From an uncultured Clostridia bacterium (lineage in GTDB: Bacteria > Bacillota > Clostridia > TANB77 > CAG-508), in the NCBI GenBank assembly GCA_947631025.1, contig CANRKA010000009.1, positions 1-38,679 on the forward strand: a DNA stretch of 38,679 nt. The letters run 5' to 3'. A model generated the notes under the pieces. It saw nothing but the letters and a program-made list of their open reading frames with translations. It was not told the origin of the DNA and ran no database searches. Positions 1 to 8,044 of this stretch are shown piece after piece. Positions within the stretch are counted from its first letter, which is position 1, and every line of letters starts with the position of its first letter. The position numbers and the translations under genes were made by a program.

Positions 1-60
1 ACTTCTAATTTCTTTTCCTTCAAAAAGATTTGAAATTGTTTCTAACTTATTTTTTTCCAA
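1..60 (-). CDS. BRO-family/antirepressor-like protein, N-terminal fragment
   Basis: The minus strand opens a frame with TTG at 60..58. It is preceded by AGAAAGGAG at 8-nt spacing and runs off the left edge after 20 codons. The visible peptide contains NLFEGKEIRS, which resembles the start of BRO-N or DinD-like antirepressor proteins of phages and mobile elements. The competing upstream ATG stops after six codons, so TTG is the better start. A TGTTATAAT extended -10 lies at about 82-90. Only 20 residues are seen, so the family call rests on memory of the N-terminal signature and is tentative. Confidence 0.5.
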   Translation of the reverse strand, partial: MEKNKLETISNLFEGKEIRS

Positions 61-495
61 TGAACATTCTCCTTTCTGAAAATTATAACACCTCAAAAAT
101 TATATCTATATTATATCAAACATTTGTTTTTGATACAATAGGTATTATAAAAAAATTAAAAATAATTTATCCTTAAAATAGAAAGAATAATCCTAGTTAC
201 ATTAAAATTACATTAAAAAACACTTCGCAATTCGTAAAAGCATTGATATTACTATGCTTTCAAGATTGCAATACTGGGGTACGCCTCCATATGTGCGATG
301 TATTCACATCGCAGTGAATAGTTAATAGTGAATAATGACCAATGAATAATCTTTAATTAGTAGAGAAGCAAATTTGGAATTATTCACTATTCATTATTAA
401 TTCTTCATTATTCATTAAAATTTCTAATTTTAATCATTAAATTTTTATTATTCTATATATTTTTTTATTCAACTTTTGAAGAAAGGTTTTATTCT
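61..495. repeat. Gene-free region with hairpins and GAATAGTGAATAAT-type inverted repeats
   Basis: This 435-nt stretch has no credible ORF. It holds AAAGCAT-(10 nt)-ATGCTTT at 237-260 and a perfect 8-bp stem TGCGATGT/ACATCGCA with a 4-nt loop at about 291-310. Next come degenerate copies of GAATAGTGAATAATGA in one orientation (about 315-350) and the reverse orientation (about 378-418). The arrangement resembles a small non-autonomous element or an intergenic palindromic repeat. No flanking target duplication was recognised. Confidence 0.5.
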
Positions 496-849
496 ATGAA
501 GGAAAATCCATTATTAGAGCAGTCTTTAAGTTTCGCATCTGAAATTATTAAATTACAAAAGTTCTTATTAAAAGAAAAGAAAGAAACAATTATTTCTAAA
601 CAAATTATTAGAAGTGCCACTAGTGTAGGAGCAAATATTAATGAAGCAAATTATGCAAGTAGCAAACCTGATTTTATTTCAAAATTACACATAGCTTTAA
701 AAGAGTGCGCAGAAACAGAATATTGGATTAGACTGCTAGAAAAATCTGATTATATTAATTCTAAATATGCTGAAAATTTATTAGTAAAATGTTTATCTTT
801 AAAGAAAATGTTGATATCTAGCTTAAATACCGTAAAATCAAAAATATAA
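496..849 (+). CDS. Four-helix-bundle protein (23S rRNA intervening-sequence/Avd-like family)
   Basis: This 117-residue helical protein matches the compact four-helix-bundle family first named after proteins encoded in 23S rRNA intervening sequences (TIGR02436-like). Seen features are the ISKQIIRSATSVGANINEA segment at about 36-54 and the LHIALKECAETEYWIRLL segment at about 69-86, both characteristic of the family. An AAAGG lies about 9 nt before the ATG. Members are typically small homo-oligomers with poorly defined roles; the Avd accessory protein of diversity-generating retroelements has the same fold. No reverse transcriptase or rRNA is present here, so it appears free-standing. It sits between palindromic repeats and a broken ORF6N gene, which suggests accessory DNA. 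Confidence 0.8.
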   Translation: MKENPLLEQSLSFASEIIKLQKFLLKEKKETIISKQIIRSATSVGANINEANYASSKPDFISKLHIALKECAETEYWIRLLEKSDYINSKYAENLLVKCLSLKKMLISSLNTVKSKI

Positions 850-899
850 TATTATAAATATATTAATGCTTCGTAAGTCAAAGTTTACACAAGGAAGGA

Positions 900-1226
900 A
901 TGAAGTTATTTATGAATAATCACACCAATATTGAACCAATAAATAAAGACTTAAATTTGGTAAAATATAAAAAAATAGACATTAAGAATTTAATTTATTG
1001 CATTAGAGGAAAACAAGTTATGCTAGATAGTGATGTAGCAATGTTATATCATTATGAAACTAAGAAAATAAATCAAGCAGTAAAAAGAAATATTGATAGG
1101 TTTCCAGAAAAATTTTGCTTTCAGTTAACAGAAAAAGAATTTTTAAATTTAAGGTCACAAATTGTGACCAGTTCAAAAAGTGATAATAGCAAGCATAGAG
1201 GAAAAAAATATTATATTAAAACATAA
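900..1226 (+). pseudogene. ORF6N-domain protein, truncated
   Basis: The 108-residue product carries an ORF6N/KilA-N-like domain, a DNA-binding module of phage and mobile-element regulators. Diagnostic segments are IRGKQVMLDSDVAMLYHYET at about 36-55 and NIDRFPEKFCFQLTEKEF at about 64-81. Family members normally continue through an FTEQG-containing segment and a longer C-terminal region. Here the frame ends just where that segment should begin, and the stop codon lies at the edge of the 42-nt palindrome. AAGGA lies just upstream of the ATG. It is most likely a decayed remnant. A functional mini-protein cannot be excluded. Confidence 0.65.
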
Positions 1227-1267
1227 AACCCAAGAAGAGAAGCTATGTAGCTTCTCTTCTTGGGTTT
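1226..1267. terminator. 42-nt perfect palindromic bidirectional terminator
   Basis: AAACCCAAGAAGAGAAGCTA, then TG, then the exact 20-nt reverse complement. It touches the stop codons of the converging genes on both strands. A-tracts and T-tracts at the two ends let it work as an intrinsic terminator in both directions. Confidence 0.85.
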
Positions 1268-2382
1268 CATGCTTCTACTTGTTTTAAATACCTTCTTTCT
1301 TCTTCCGAAAGCAAAATATTTGATTCTAAAAAATACGGTATAGCATCTTCAATATTTAGTTTTAATAATAACTTTCCCCTTTCCTTTGCTGTTTGGGGAT
1401 AAATTATCTCTCCTTTCTTTGCTTTAGCAAAAATAGCGTACTCCTTAATTAAATCACTTAAAGAATATTCTCCACCTAAAATCATATAGTCAGTATATAC
1501 TTTCCTTTGTTCTAAAAGTTTTTCCTTTGCATTCCAATCTTCTAAAATTCCGTTTTTTCTAGCAAGGTACTCATCTCTTAAAACTTCTGCTGCAACATTA
1601 TCTTGAGTCTTTTCTTTTAAGTAAGCATCTTTAAGATTTTGAAGAATTTTTTTCATTTCTTTTTCAAGTAACTCAAAACTTCTTTCCTGAATTTTTTTAC
1701 TTATCATTTCTTCTTTCTTTTTTTGCATAATTGCTTTTTTGGCATTCATTTTTGTCATAATTTCTACCTCAATTTTAAATGCCTTTGATGTTTGAATTAA
1801 GCATTCAAGATAGTTACCCTTCTTGGTACAGTTCATCAAGCCATATTCTGAATCACCAACTTCTGATTTATGAGCCTGCGTTAAATTTACACGTGTATTA
1901 TTTACTGCAAACGTTTTAAATCTGTTTACTTTTTCTACCAGCTCATTATACATTATTGATACATTAAAGCTTTTTAATTGGCTCACTTTCCTTTTAAGGT
2001 CATCTAACACATCACTTAAATCTGCAAGCTTTACTAAAACAAACTCTCTTGCATTTTTGAGCATATTGCTAACATTTGCTACATCTTTTACAACGTTATA
2101 TGCATCCCAACTTTCCATAGACTGAAGATAAATAGATAAAACATATAACCAGTTATTTATAACAATATAGTTATCTTCATCTTCTACTTCCTTAAGGATT
2201 GCATTAAAAATATTTTCCGCTATGCTATTCCGCTCAGCTTCACTTATAAAGTTACCCTTAAAAGCGCTATCAAGCAATTGCATATAGTAAGTTAAAAAGT
2301 ATTTAATCTCATCAGTTATAAATAACTGAGAATTAAAATATTCCTTTTCAACCTGCACCTTTGAAAGCATGTTTTTTTCCAT
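1267..2382 (-). CDS. Hypothetical helical, coiled-coil protein
   Basis: I do not recognise this 371-residue protein. It has no signal peptide or membrane segment and is rich in E, K and L. A strongly charged stretch at about 210-300, including KKKEEMISKKIQERSFELLEK, is predicted to be coiled coil. The start is supported by GGGAGGG at good spacing. It faces the 157-residue orphan gene across a shared control region with strong promoters and ends in the 42-nt palindrome. Cytoplasmic location is inferred. Neighbours are phage-type remnants, so a mobile-element or defence role is possible but unsupported. Confidence 0.6.
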   Translation of the reverse strand: MEKNMLSKVQVEKEYFNSQLFITDEIKYFLTYYMQLLDSAFKGNFISEAERNSIAENIFNAILKEVEDEDNYIVINNWLYVLSIYLQSMESWDAYNVVKDVANVSNMLKNAREFVLVKLADLSDVLDDLKRKVSQLKSFNVSIMYNELVEKVNRFKTFAVNNTRVNLTQAHKSEVGDSEYGLMNCTKKGNYLECLIQTSKAFKIEVEIMTKMNAKKAIMQKKKEEMISKKIQERSFELLEKEMKKILQNLKDAYLKEKTQDNVAAEVLRDEYLARKNGILEDWNAKEKLLEQRKVYTDYMILGGEYSLSDLIKEYAIFAKAKKGEIIYPQTAKERGKLLLKLNIEDAIPYFLESNILLSEEERRYLKQVEA

Positions 2383-2447
2383 AGTCTTACCCTCCCTGTA
2401 TTTATAAAAAAGCTATATTACTATGTTTCTAAAAAAAAATCACTAAT

Positions 2448-2476
2448 ATTATACTATTTTTTATAATTTATGTCAA
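2448..2476 (-). promoter_or_regulatory. Consensus sigma-A-type promoter for the 371-residue orphan gene
   Basis: Read on the minus strand: TTGACA (2476..2471), 17-nt spacer, TATAAT (2453..2448). Both hexamers match the consensus exactly. Confidence 0.85.
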
Positions 2477-2491
2477 CTTTATTCTAATATA

Positions 2492-2524
2492 TTGACTTTT
2501 ATATGTTTTTATGTTAACATAAAA
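2492..2524 (+). promoter_or_regulatory. Promoter with overlapping 18-nt palindromic operator
   Basis: TTGACT at 2492-2497, 17-nt spacer, then TAACAT at 2515-2520, upstream of the 157-residue gene. A perfect palindrome, TTTTATGTTAACATAAAA (2507-2524), covers the -10 element. This is a typical repressor-site layout. The repressor is unknown. Confidence 0.6.
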
Positions 2525-2575
2525 GTGTAGTTCATTTAAATTTATTATGTAAATGTGGCGAAGGAGGTAACACCT

Positions 2576-3049
2576 ATGAAAGATTTAACACTTGACTTAA
2601 TGAACATCAGTAACAACAAACTCGCAGTTATTCCAGATAGTAATAGTGGCTATCAACCTATTTTGGTTTCTCGGAAGAATCAAACTGTAACAATTTCTCT
2701 TTTACTTGATACTGACAATTATAATGAAGAACCATTAAATATTAAAGAAATTATTAATGGTACAGAATTTGAGGCACCAAAATTTAAGTTTGAGGTTTCT
2801 TCACTTGAAGATTTATTTTCAGGTTGTAACAGTGAAAACCTATTACTATTAATCGAAATATTGAGTTTTTTCGATTTGGAAAGCCAGGAGGAAAAATTTG
2901 TTAATATACTTATGCTTTTAAAACGTAAATATTCAGTTGAATTTGTTTTAAATACACTTCAGAATTTTTCCAAAGAGGATATTGAAGCTTTAATGGATGA
3001 AGATGACGATATAATTTTATTCTTTGATTCATTAATTTCACTTTATTAA
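2576..3049 (+). CDS. Hypothetical protein, divergent partner of the 371-residue orphan
   Basis: The track frame begins with GTG at 2555, but AAGGAGG lies inside that extension, 8 nt before ATG 2576. The real product is therefore probably 157 residues. It has no signal peptide or membrane span. The N-terminal half is predicted beta-rich (ILVSRKNQTVTISLLLD). The C-terminal half is helical and acidic (EDIEALMDEDDDIILFFDSL). I do not recognise a family. It is transcribed divergently from the orphan at 1267-2382 and followed by its own terminator. Confidence 0.6.
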   Translation: MKDLTLDLMNISNNKLAVIPDSNSGYQPILVSRKNQTVTISLLLDTDNYNEEPLNIKEIINGTEFEAPKFKFEVSSLEDLFSGCNSENLLLLIEILSFFDLESQEEKFVNILMLLKRKYSVEFVLNTLQNFSKEDIEALMDEDDDIILFFDSLISLY

Positions 3050-3059
3050 TCCTACATTT

Positions 3060-3093
3060 AAGAAGGAAGCTAAACTTAGCTTCCTTCTTTTTT
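3060..3093 (+). terminator. Intrinsic terminator
   Basis: A 14-bp perfect stem, AAGAAGGAAGCTAA with its complement, a 2-nt gap and a T-run. It lies just after the stop at 3049. Confidence 0.9.
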
Positions 3094-3167
3094 ATATTTT
3101 TTGTAATATTTAATTATTACAAATGCTTCTGTTACTACAATTAATATTTATCTCTTACAAACTTATT

Positions 3168-4013
3168 TTAATTAGCTTGTATAAAATTATAATCCCTACT
3201 ATCTGTATTTTGTGCTTTTAAAACATATCCTCCATAAATCTCTTTTTTTCCATTATCTAAGTTATTATCTAATATAACTTTACATGAAAAATCTTTATTT
3301 TTGTTATTTTTTATATGTATTACAAATGATATTTTAGAATTTAAATCATCTATATTTACTTCTGCATTTTTTAGTAATTTTCCATCAAATGATACAGAAT
3401 TTTTCTTTTCAGATACTCCGTAATTTTTTACAATATTTTTATTTATATATCCTAAACTAATAGGATTTGAACAATCTGTATAAAAATTAGTTTCATCATA
3501 ATTTGTTTCATCATCTTCTTGATTTGTATTTATTATTTTAAAGTCTATTCTATCATTTTGATAATTATTTAATTCATTATATTTTCCAAACAAATATGGA
3601 TTTTTATAATTTAATATTTTTTCGCCTTTTTCATAGCTATTTTCAATTTTAATATTATCTATATACATTTCTTTTATTGTATTTTCTTCTGTAAGTTCTT
3701 GTATTTTATTTTTATTATTTATTTTAATGCTTATATCTGTATATTGAGAAATATCTAAATCTTGAAGAACTTCTCCTGTGCTATTATCTTTTGCACTAGC
3801 ACTACTATACATTATTATTTTATCTATTTTAAAAATTGGTGTTTCATTGTTTTCTATAAACTTTTCACTTTTACTAGAAAACTTATAATTTACTATTTTT
3901 GTATGTGTAATTCTAGCAAAAAATAGCATTGTTAAAAGTAATATTAAAATTAATATTGCTATTATATGTTTTATATTTATTTTTATAATTATCTTATTAC
4001 TATAATTTTTCAT
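3168..4013 (-). CDS. Membrane-anchored extracytoplasmic protein of unknown function
   Basis: This 281-residue protein has one N-terminal membrane segment (about 16-34, IIAILILILLLTMLFF). About 245 polar residues, rich in N, K and D, follow and are presumably outside the cell. I recognise no enzyme motif. Its start overlaps the end of the G5-glucosaminidase gene by 14 nt, implying translational coupling and a shared role at the wall. It is the last gene of the minus-strand unit that includes the secretion locus. It could be an accessory or substrate-like surface protein. Confidence 0.6.
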   Translation of the reverse strand: MKNYSNKIIIKINIKHIIAILILILLLTMLFFARITHTKIVNYKFSSKSEKFIENNETPIFKIDKIIMYSSASAKDNSTGEVLQDLDISQYTDISIKINNKNKIQELTEENTIKEMYIDNIKIENSYEKGEKILNYKNPYLFGKYNELNNYQNDRIDFKIINTNQEDDETNYDETNFYTDCSNPISLGYINKNIVKNYGVSEKKNSVSFDGKLLKNAEVNIDDLNSKISFVIHIKNNKNKDFSCKVILDNNLDNGKKEIYGGYVLKAQNTDSRDYNFIQAN

Positions 4014-5349
4014 ATAAACCTACCATAATATTATAAATTGCATTTCCCCAATTTGCATCTGTTGCATATTTAATATTTATAGAAGCAATAGTTGTACCAT
4101 TATAATACTTTCCTGTTGCTTTTTCTCCATCATAAATTTCTGTTCCTGCAACATTTAAGTAATTTTTTATTAAACTTTTTGTAACTGTTTCTATTCCTTC
4201 TTCATAACTTGTAAATGTAAATGCAGATTCGTAAGGTGTATCGTCATATGCCCCATATCCAAATAAGTTTAGCTTGTCCTTAGAAATAGGTGATGTTCCC
4301 CATGCACTTTCATGTATTCCCATTGCAGCTATGAATAAACCGTTTATTCTATATTTTTGTTCTAAGTTATAAAATACTTCTGCATTATTCTCAAATATTT
4401 TATTTACATCTTTTGCATTATTAGAAAGTACCTTCTTAAAATCTTCTAGAGTTAGTCCACTTGGAACATTAACATTCATTTGTGCGCTTACTCCATTTAG
4501 TATCTTTTGAATTCTACATTTTTCAGCATACTCTGGATTTGTATAATTAGATTCAACTAATGATCTTATTATATAACCTGTATAATCTCCATATGAAACA
4601 TTAAAGTAGTTTCCTTCAACACCTAATATTTTTACATCTAAATATTTTCCAATAGTAGTTACAACATTTGCCTTAGCTGAAATGCTATCTTTTAGTTCAG
4701 CATCTGCTTTTAAATATAAAGTATCTCCTATATGTACATTGAATTTTCCTAATAACTCAGATGTTCCAACCTGTATAATTTGTTTTACAGGTGCTTGTAT
4801 AACTGTAGTATTTAAAATATTTTCTTCTAAAAAGTTCTCCTTATTGCTGCTATTTTCATATATTTTTAAAACAGTAACTGTTTTTACCCCATTAACTCCC
4901 TCTTGTATAAGTACCTGCTCGTCCTTAGGTAATGATGGATTATCTATATATTCTGTTGTATATGTAATTTCTCTATTTTCTGTAACTAATTCTTTTCTTT
5001 CTGTTGTACTTATATTTTCCGAAATAATTTTATCTATATTAACATTGTTAGTATTTTCTTCGAATAAAATTTCCTTTTCCTCAGAATTAGAATTACTTGC
5101 AAATATAAAGTTCGCTGATGTCATAGTTCCTACAACAGTTATAACAGCTAAAACCATTCCTACTAAACTTATTCCTTGTTTTTTTGCTTTTGCTTTAATT
5201 TTTTTTGTTTTATATAAACTTGAATATGAATGTCCATGGCTTATTCTGTTATTTCTAGCAGTATTTTCATTTCTTATTTGCTTTAGTTCTTCAAACACTT
5301 CTATTAAATTTCTATCTTCTGTATTTTTTACATTATATTCATTTTTCAT
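4000..5349 (-). CDS. G5-domain N-acetylglucosaminidase, membrane-anchored
   Basis: The chosen start is ATG 5349, preceded by GGAGA at 8 nt. The track's upstream ATG lies in a hairpin loop without a ribosome binding site. The 449-residue product has a basic cytoplasmic N-terminus, one membrane segment (about 60-84), a G5 domain (about 117-195, ending KQIIQVGTSE), an SH3-like segment (about 205-265) and a C-terminal glucosaminidase domain (about 325-449). The catalytic glutamate is expected in AAMGIHESAWGTSPISK, followed by the family's LNLFGYGAYDD. Family knowledge predicts cleavage of glycan strands outside the membrane, with G5 binding wall polysaccharide. It follows the carboxypeptidase gene and overlaps the next gene. 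Confidence 0.85.
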   Translation of the reverse strand: MKNEYNVKNTEDRNLIEVFEELKQIRNENTARNNRISHGHSYSSLYKTKKIKAKAKKQGISLVGMVLAVITVVGTMTSANFIFASNSNSEEKEILFEENTNNVNIDKIISENISTTERKELVTENREITYTTEYIDNPSLPKDEQVLIQEGVNGVKTVTVLKIYENSSNKENFLEENILNTTVIQAPVKQIIQVGTSELLGKFNVHIGDTLYLKADAELKDSISAKANVVTTIGKYLDVKILGVEGNYFNVSYGDYTGYIIRSLVESNYTNPEYAEKCRIQKILNGVSAQMNVNVPSGLTLEDFKKVLSNNAKDVNKIFENNAEVFYNLEQKYRINGLFIAAMGIHESAWGTSPISKDKLNLFGYGAYDDTPYESAFTFTSYEEGIETVTKSLIKNYLNVAGTEIYDGEKATGKYYNGTTIASINIKYATDANWGNAIYNIMVGLYEKL

Positions 5350-5358
5350 AAGAATTTC

Positions 5359-5398
5359 TCCATATAAAATATAATCTCTCATTTATATTTTATATGGA
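5359..5398 (-). promoter_or_regulatory. Inverted repeat covering the ribosome binding site of the glucosaminidase gene
   Basis: Perfect 15-bp arms (TCCATATAAAATATA and its complement) flank 10 nt. In the mRNA the downstream arm contains the GGA of the Shine-Dalgarno sequence, so folding would hide it. There is no T-run after it, which argues against a terminator. Confidence 0.6.
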
Positions 5399-5458
5399 AA
5401 ATAATTTAATGTCTAGTTATATTAAAAAATGTATTTAAAATGTATTATAATTGTAATA

Positions 5459-6748
5459 TTATATTGTGGATTTTTCTAGTAATTTAGTATAGTTCTCCGC
5501 AAAATATATAAAATAATTAACTATATTCTTTTTACTTACATCTTCTTTTGTAATTATATTTAAAATAAGCTTTTTTTGATTCCCCACTGTTACATTTATA
5601 ACTCCTACTATTGTATTATTTTTAATAGGTGCTTCTAAAATATTAACTGATTGTATATTAATTTTAATATCATTTTCTTGATTATTTTTTACTGTAATAT
5701 AGCTTTTATCTATATTTTCTATTTCAATATCTAAGTAATCTTTTTCTCCTTTATTTACGTATATCTTATTTTCTTCGTTTTGCTTCCATTTTTCAAATTC
5801 TTCATTTATTTTACTTTTTATTTCTACATTTTTATAATTATTCTTCGCATAGTTTATTAATTTAATACTGTCTGACGTTCTAAATTTTTTTGTATCTGCT
5901 CCTAATACAACAGTAATTATATCTATATTTTCACTTTTAGTTGCAGTTACTAAGCATCTATTTGCTCCATTTGTAAAACCAGTTTTAACACCATATACAC
6001 CTGGTAAATTTCCTAATAATTCATTTGTGTTAGATAAATTTCTTGGATTATTATTAATATGTATTGTACAACTTTTTGTTCCAACAATATTTGCAAATAT
6101 TTTATTATTTAGGGCATAATCTGTTATTTTTGCAAGTTCATATGCTGTTGTGTAATGGTCGTCATTGTCTAATCCATGTGGTGTTACAAGATGTGTACAT
6201 TTTAAATCTAATTCTTTTGCTTTATCATTCATTTTTTGAGCAAATCCTTCTATACTACCTCCAACATGCTCAGCAAGTGCAACTGCTGCATCGTTTCCAG
6301 AGTGAAGCATTAAACCATATAACAAATCCTGTACTGTTGCTTTATCTCCTACTTTTAACCCTAGCCTTGACCCACCTGTTCCTGCAGCCTTTTTAGAAGC
6401 AGTAACAGTATCAGATAAATTTCCATTTTCTATTACTACAATTGAGGTTAAAATTTTAGTTGTAGATGCCATTTTTCTTTTTGTATTTTCCTCTTTTCCA
6501 TAAATTATTTCTTTAGAATTTCTATCATAAATAATAGCAGCTCTAGAATTAATATTTGGTTCTTCTGCTGAATCTGATGTTGCCATAACAAGTTCTGGCA
6601 ATTCTTCATCTTCTTCTATATTGCTATCATCTGCATAGCAAATAAATGGTACTAAAAATATAAATAAAAACATTAATATTATTATTTTTTTTAAGTCTCC
6701 GTAAAATGTTTTTAAACAATTTTCTATTTTTACTTTTTTTACCTTCAT
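5459..6748 (-). CDS. dacF: D-alanyl-D-alanine carboxypeptidase (peptidase S11, DacF/PBP5-like)
   Basis: This serine penicillin-binding protein trims the terminal D-alanine from wall stem peptides outside the membrane. Active-site motifs are all present: STTK (about 95-98), SGN (about 150-152, HSGND) and KTG (about 255-257, GVKTGFTNGA). An N-terminal hydrophobic segment (about 22-38) acts as signal or anchor. The ~150-residue C-terminal part is the usual beta-rich domain, without the typical amphipathic membrane anchor being obvious. ATG 6748 is preferred over the track's GTG 6760, which lies inside the GGTGAG ribosome binding site. In many Firmicutes dacF sits with sporulation genes; here it follows secretion-locus genes. 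Confidence 0.92.
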   Translation of the reverse strand: MKVKKVKIENCLKTFYGDLKKIIILMFLFIFLVPFICYADDSNIEEDEELPELVMATSDSAEEPNINSRAAIIYDRNSKEIIYGKEENTKRKMASTTKILTSIVVIENGNLSDTVTASKKAAGTGGSRLGLKVGDKATVQDLLYGLMLHSGNDAAVALAEHVGGSIEGFAQKMNDKAKELDLKCTHLVTPHGLDNDDHYTTAYELAKITDYALNNKIFANIVGTKSCTIHINNNPRNLSNTNELLGNLPGVYGVKTGFTNGANRCLVTATKSENIDIITVVLGADTKKFRTSDSIKLINYAKNNYKNVEIKSKINEEFEKWKQNEENKIYVNKGEKDYLDIEIENIDKSYITVKNNQENDIKINIQSVNILEAPIKNNTIVGVINVTVGNQKKLILNIITKEDVSKKNIVNYFIYFAENYTKLLEKSTI

Positions 6749-6752
6749 ACAA

Positions 6753-6793
6753 AAACTCACCTATATAAATTATATATTTATATAGGTGAGTTT
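6753..6793 (-). terminator. 18-bp perfect inverted repeat: terminator/ribosome-binding-site-sequestering hairpin before dacF
   Basis: AACTCACCTATATAAAT and its complement flank a 5-nt loop. On the minus strand the hairpin is followed by TTTTT, so it can terminate transcription of the upstream 400-residue gene. Its 3' arm also contains GGTGAG, the ribosome binding site of dacF. Both roles are plausible. Confidence 0.75.
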
Positions 6794-6797
6794 ATTA

Positions 6798-8000
6798 CTA
6801 TATTTGTCTTGGTCCTATAAATTGTTCTTCTATTTCTTCATGTACTGCTTCTATTCTTTCTTCTAGGCTTAAGCTTTCAGATTGTTCTTTATATATTCTT
6901 TTAAATTCTTCTACACTAACTTTCGCTTTTGCTGCCTCTTCTTCTAATGATATTTCTTTTCCATCTTCTGTAATTATAATATTTTCGTGGTCTATATCGT
7001 TATTTGGGTTATCATCTATATTCTTCCAATTAGTTTTATCGTTATGATTTTCCATTTCAGCTTGTGCTCTGTCTACTTCTTCTTCTACCCTTGTATTTTT
7101 GCTTTTGTCCATACCTCTTTTTAATTCTGAACTTACATATCTTGTATGCTCTGCTTCTATTGGAATGCTTAAATATTCATCATCTGTACTTCTTCTTACG
7201 TAATTTACTTCTATGCAACCTGCTGAGCCAATATTTACTGCAAATCCTTCATCTGGTCTTCCCTTAATTTTAAACATTGCAGAAGCAGTATTTTCAGTAG
7301 TATTATCTCCATATCTATCTGAAGTTACAATTCTTTCTGTTGGGTTAATACCTTCTGTTTGAATTAAATTTTCTAATTCTTCTACTTTACCATCATTTGT
7401 TATTCCTACTAATTTAAATCTATCATTTGAATTATGAGAATAAATAACGGCAATTTTATCATATTTATTTGCACCTTGTATTAAGTTTCCAAAATTTTCT
7501 GTTGAAGTTATTTTATCTCCTGGATTAAATTCAGATTTTACATTTACAGCCTTTTTTAGTAATTCTTCTTCATTTAAATTTTTAGAATCTATTTCTGAGC
7601 ATGCATCTATTTGATTTTCTTCTATTCCCATAGTTTCTGCCATTTTACTAAATTTTTCTATTTCAAGATTATTTAAAGAAATTCTTTTATCTTCATTTTT
7701 TATTAATGGTTTCATATCTACATTTTGATATTCTTGTGTTGGAATTATCATTTCATTATAATCTATAGCAATAAGATCTTTATCGGCATAGTATTCAAAT
7801 TTCATTGTTCCATCTACATTTTTAACAACTAAAAAAACATCTTTTTTTACTTCTTCGTTAGATTCTATAAAGTTTAGTTGTCCACAATATACAACATCTT
7901 CAATATCTATATTTTTATCTGAATCTTCATTTTGAATTTCAAGCATTATCTCCATACGAAAATCTCTTAATTTTTGTAACATTTCTTCATTTTGATTCAT
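6798..8000 (-). CDS. Acidic cytoplasmic protein of unknown function in the T4SS gene run
   Basis: This 400-residue protein has no signal peptide or membrane segment and is strongly acidic throughout. I recognise no family. The middle (about 180-290) looks like mixed alpha/beta, including KIAVIYSHNSNDRFKLVGI and GFAVNIGSAGCIEVNYVRR. The last 120 residues are charged and helical (SLEEEAAKAKVSVEEFKRIY). GGGGTGAT precedes the ATG. It lies between a VirB8-like gene and dacF. Being the only apparently soluble cytoplasmic product in this stretch, it is a candidate regulator, chaperone or substrate. That is inference only. Confidence 0.55.
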   Translation of the reverse strand: MNQNEEMLQKLRDFRMEIMLEIQNEDSDKNIDIEDVVYCGQLNFIESNEEVKKDVFLVVKNVDGTMKFEYYADKDLIAIDYNEMIIPTQEYQNVDMKPLIKNEDKRISLNNLEIEKFSKMAETMGIEENQIDACSEIDSKNLNEEELLKKAVNVKSEFNPGDKITSTENFGNLIQGANKYDKIAVIYSHNSNDRFKLVGITNDGKVEELENLIQTEGINPTERIVTSDRYGDNTTENTASAMFKIKGRPDEGFAVNIGSAGCIEVNYVRRSTDDEYLSIPIEAEHTRYVSSELKRGMDKSKNTRVEEEVDRAQAEMENHNDKTNWKNIDDNPNNDIDHENIIITEDGKEISLEEEAAKAKVSVEEFKRIYKEQSESLSLEERIEAVHEEIEEQFIGPRQI

Positions 8001-8044
8001 TTAATCACCCCATTAAATTTATTTTTAATATATTATATCATTAT

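Noticed and set aside
496-849. Diversity-generating retroelement, because the four-helix-bundle protein shares the Avd fold
   Set aside because: No reverse transcriptase, template repeat or variable repeat is visible nearby.
4682-5374. 230-residue plus-strand ORF
   Set aside because: Shadow of the G5-glucosaminidase gene; hydrophobic F/S/L-rich translation and no ribosome binding site. The same applies to other plus-strand ORFs such as 6064-6396, 16792-17232, 33700-34110 and 36048-36434.
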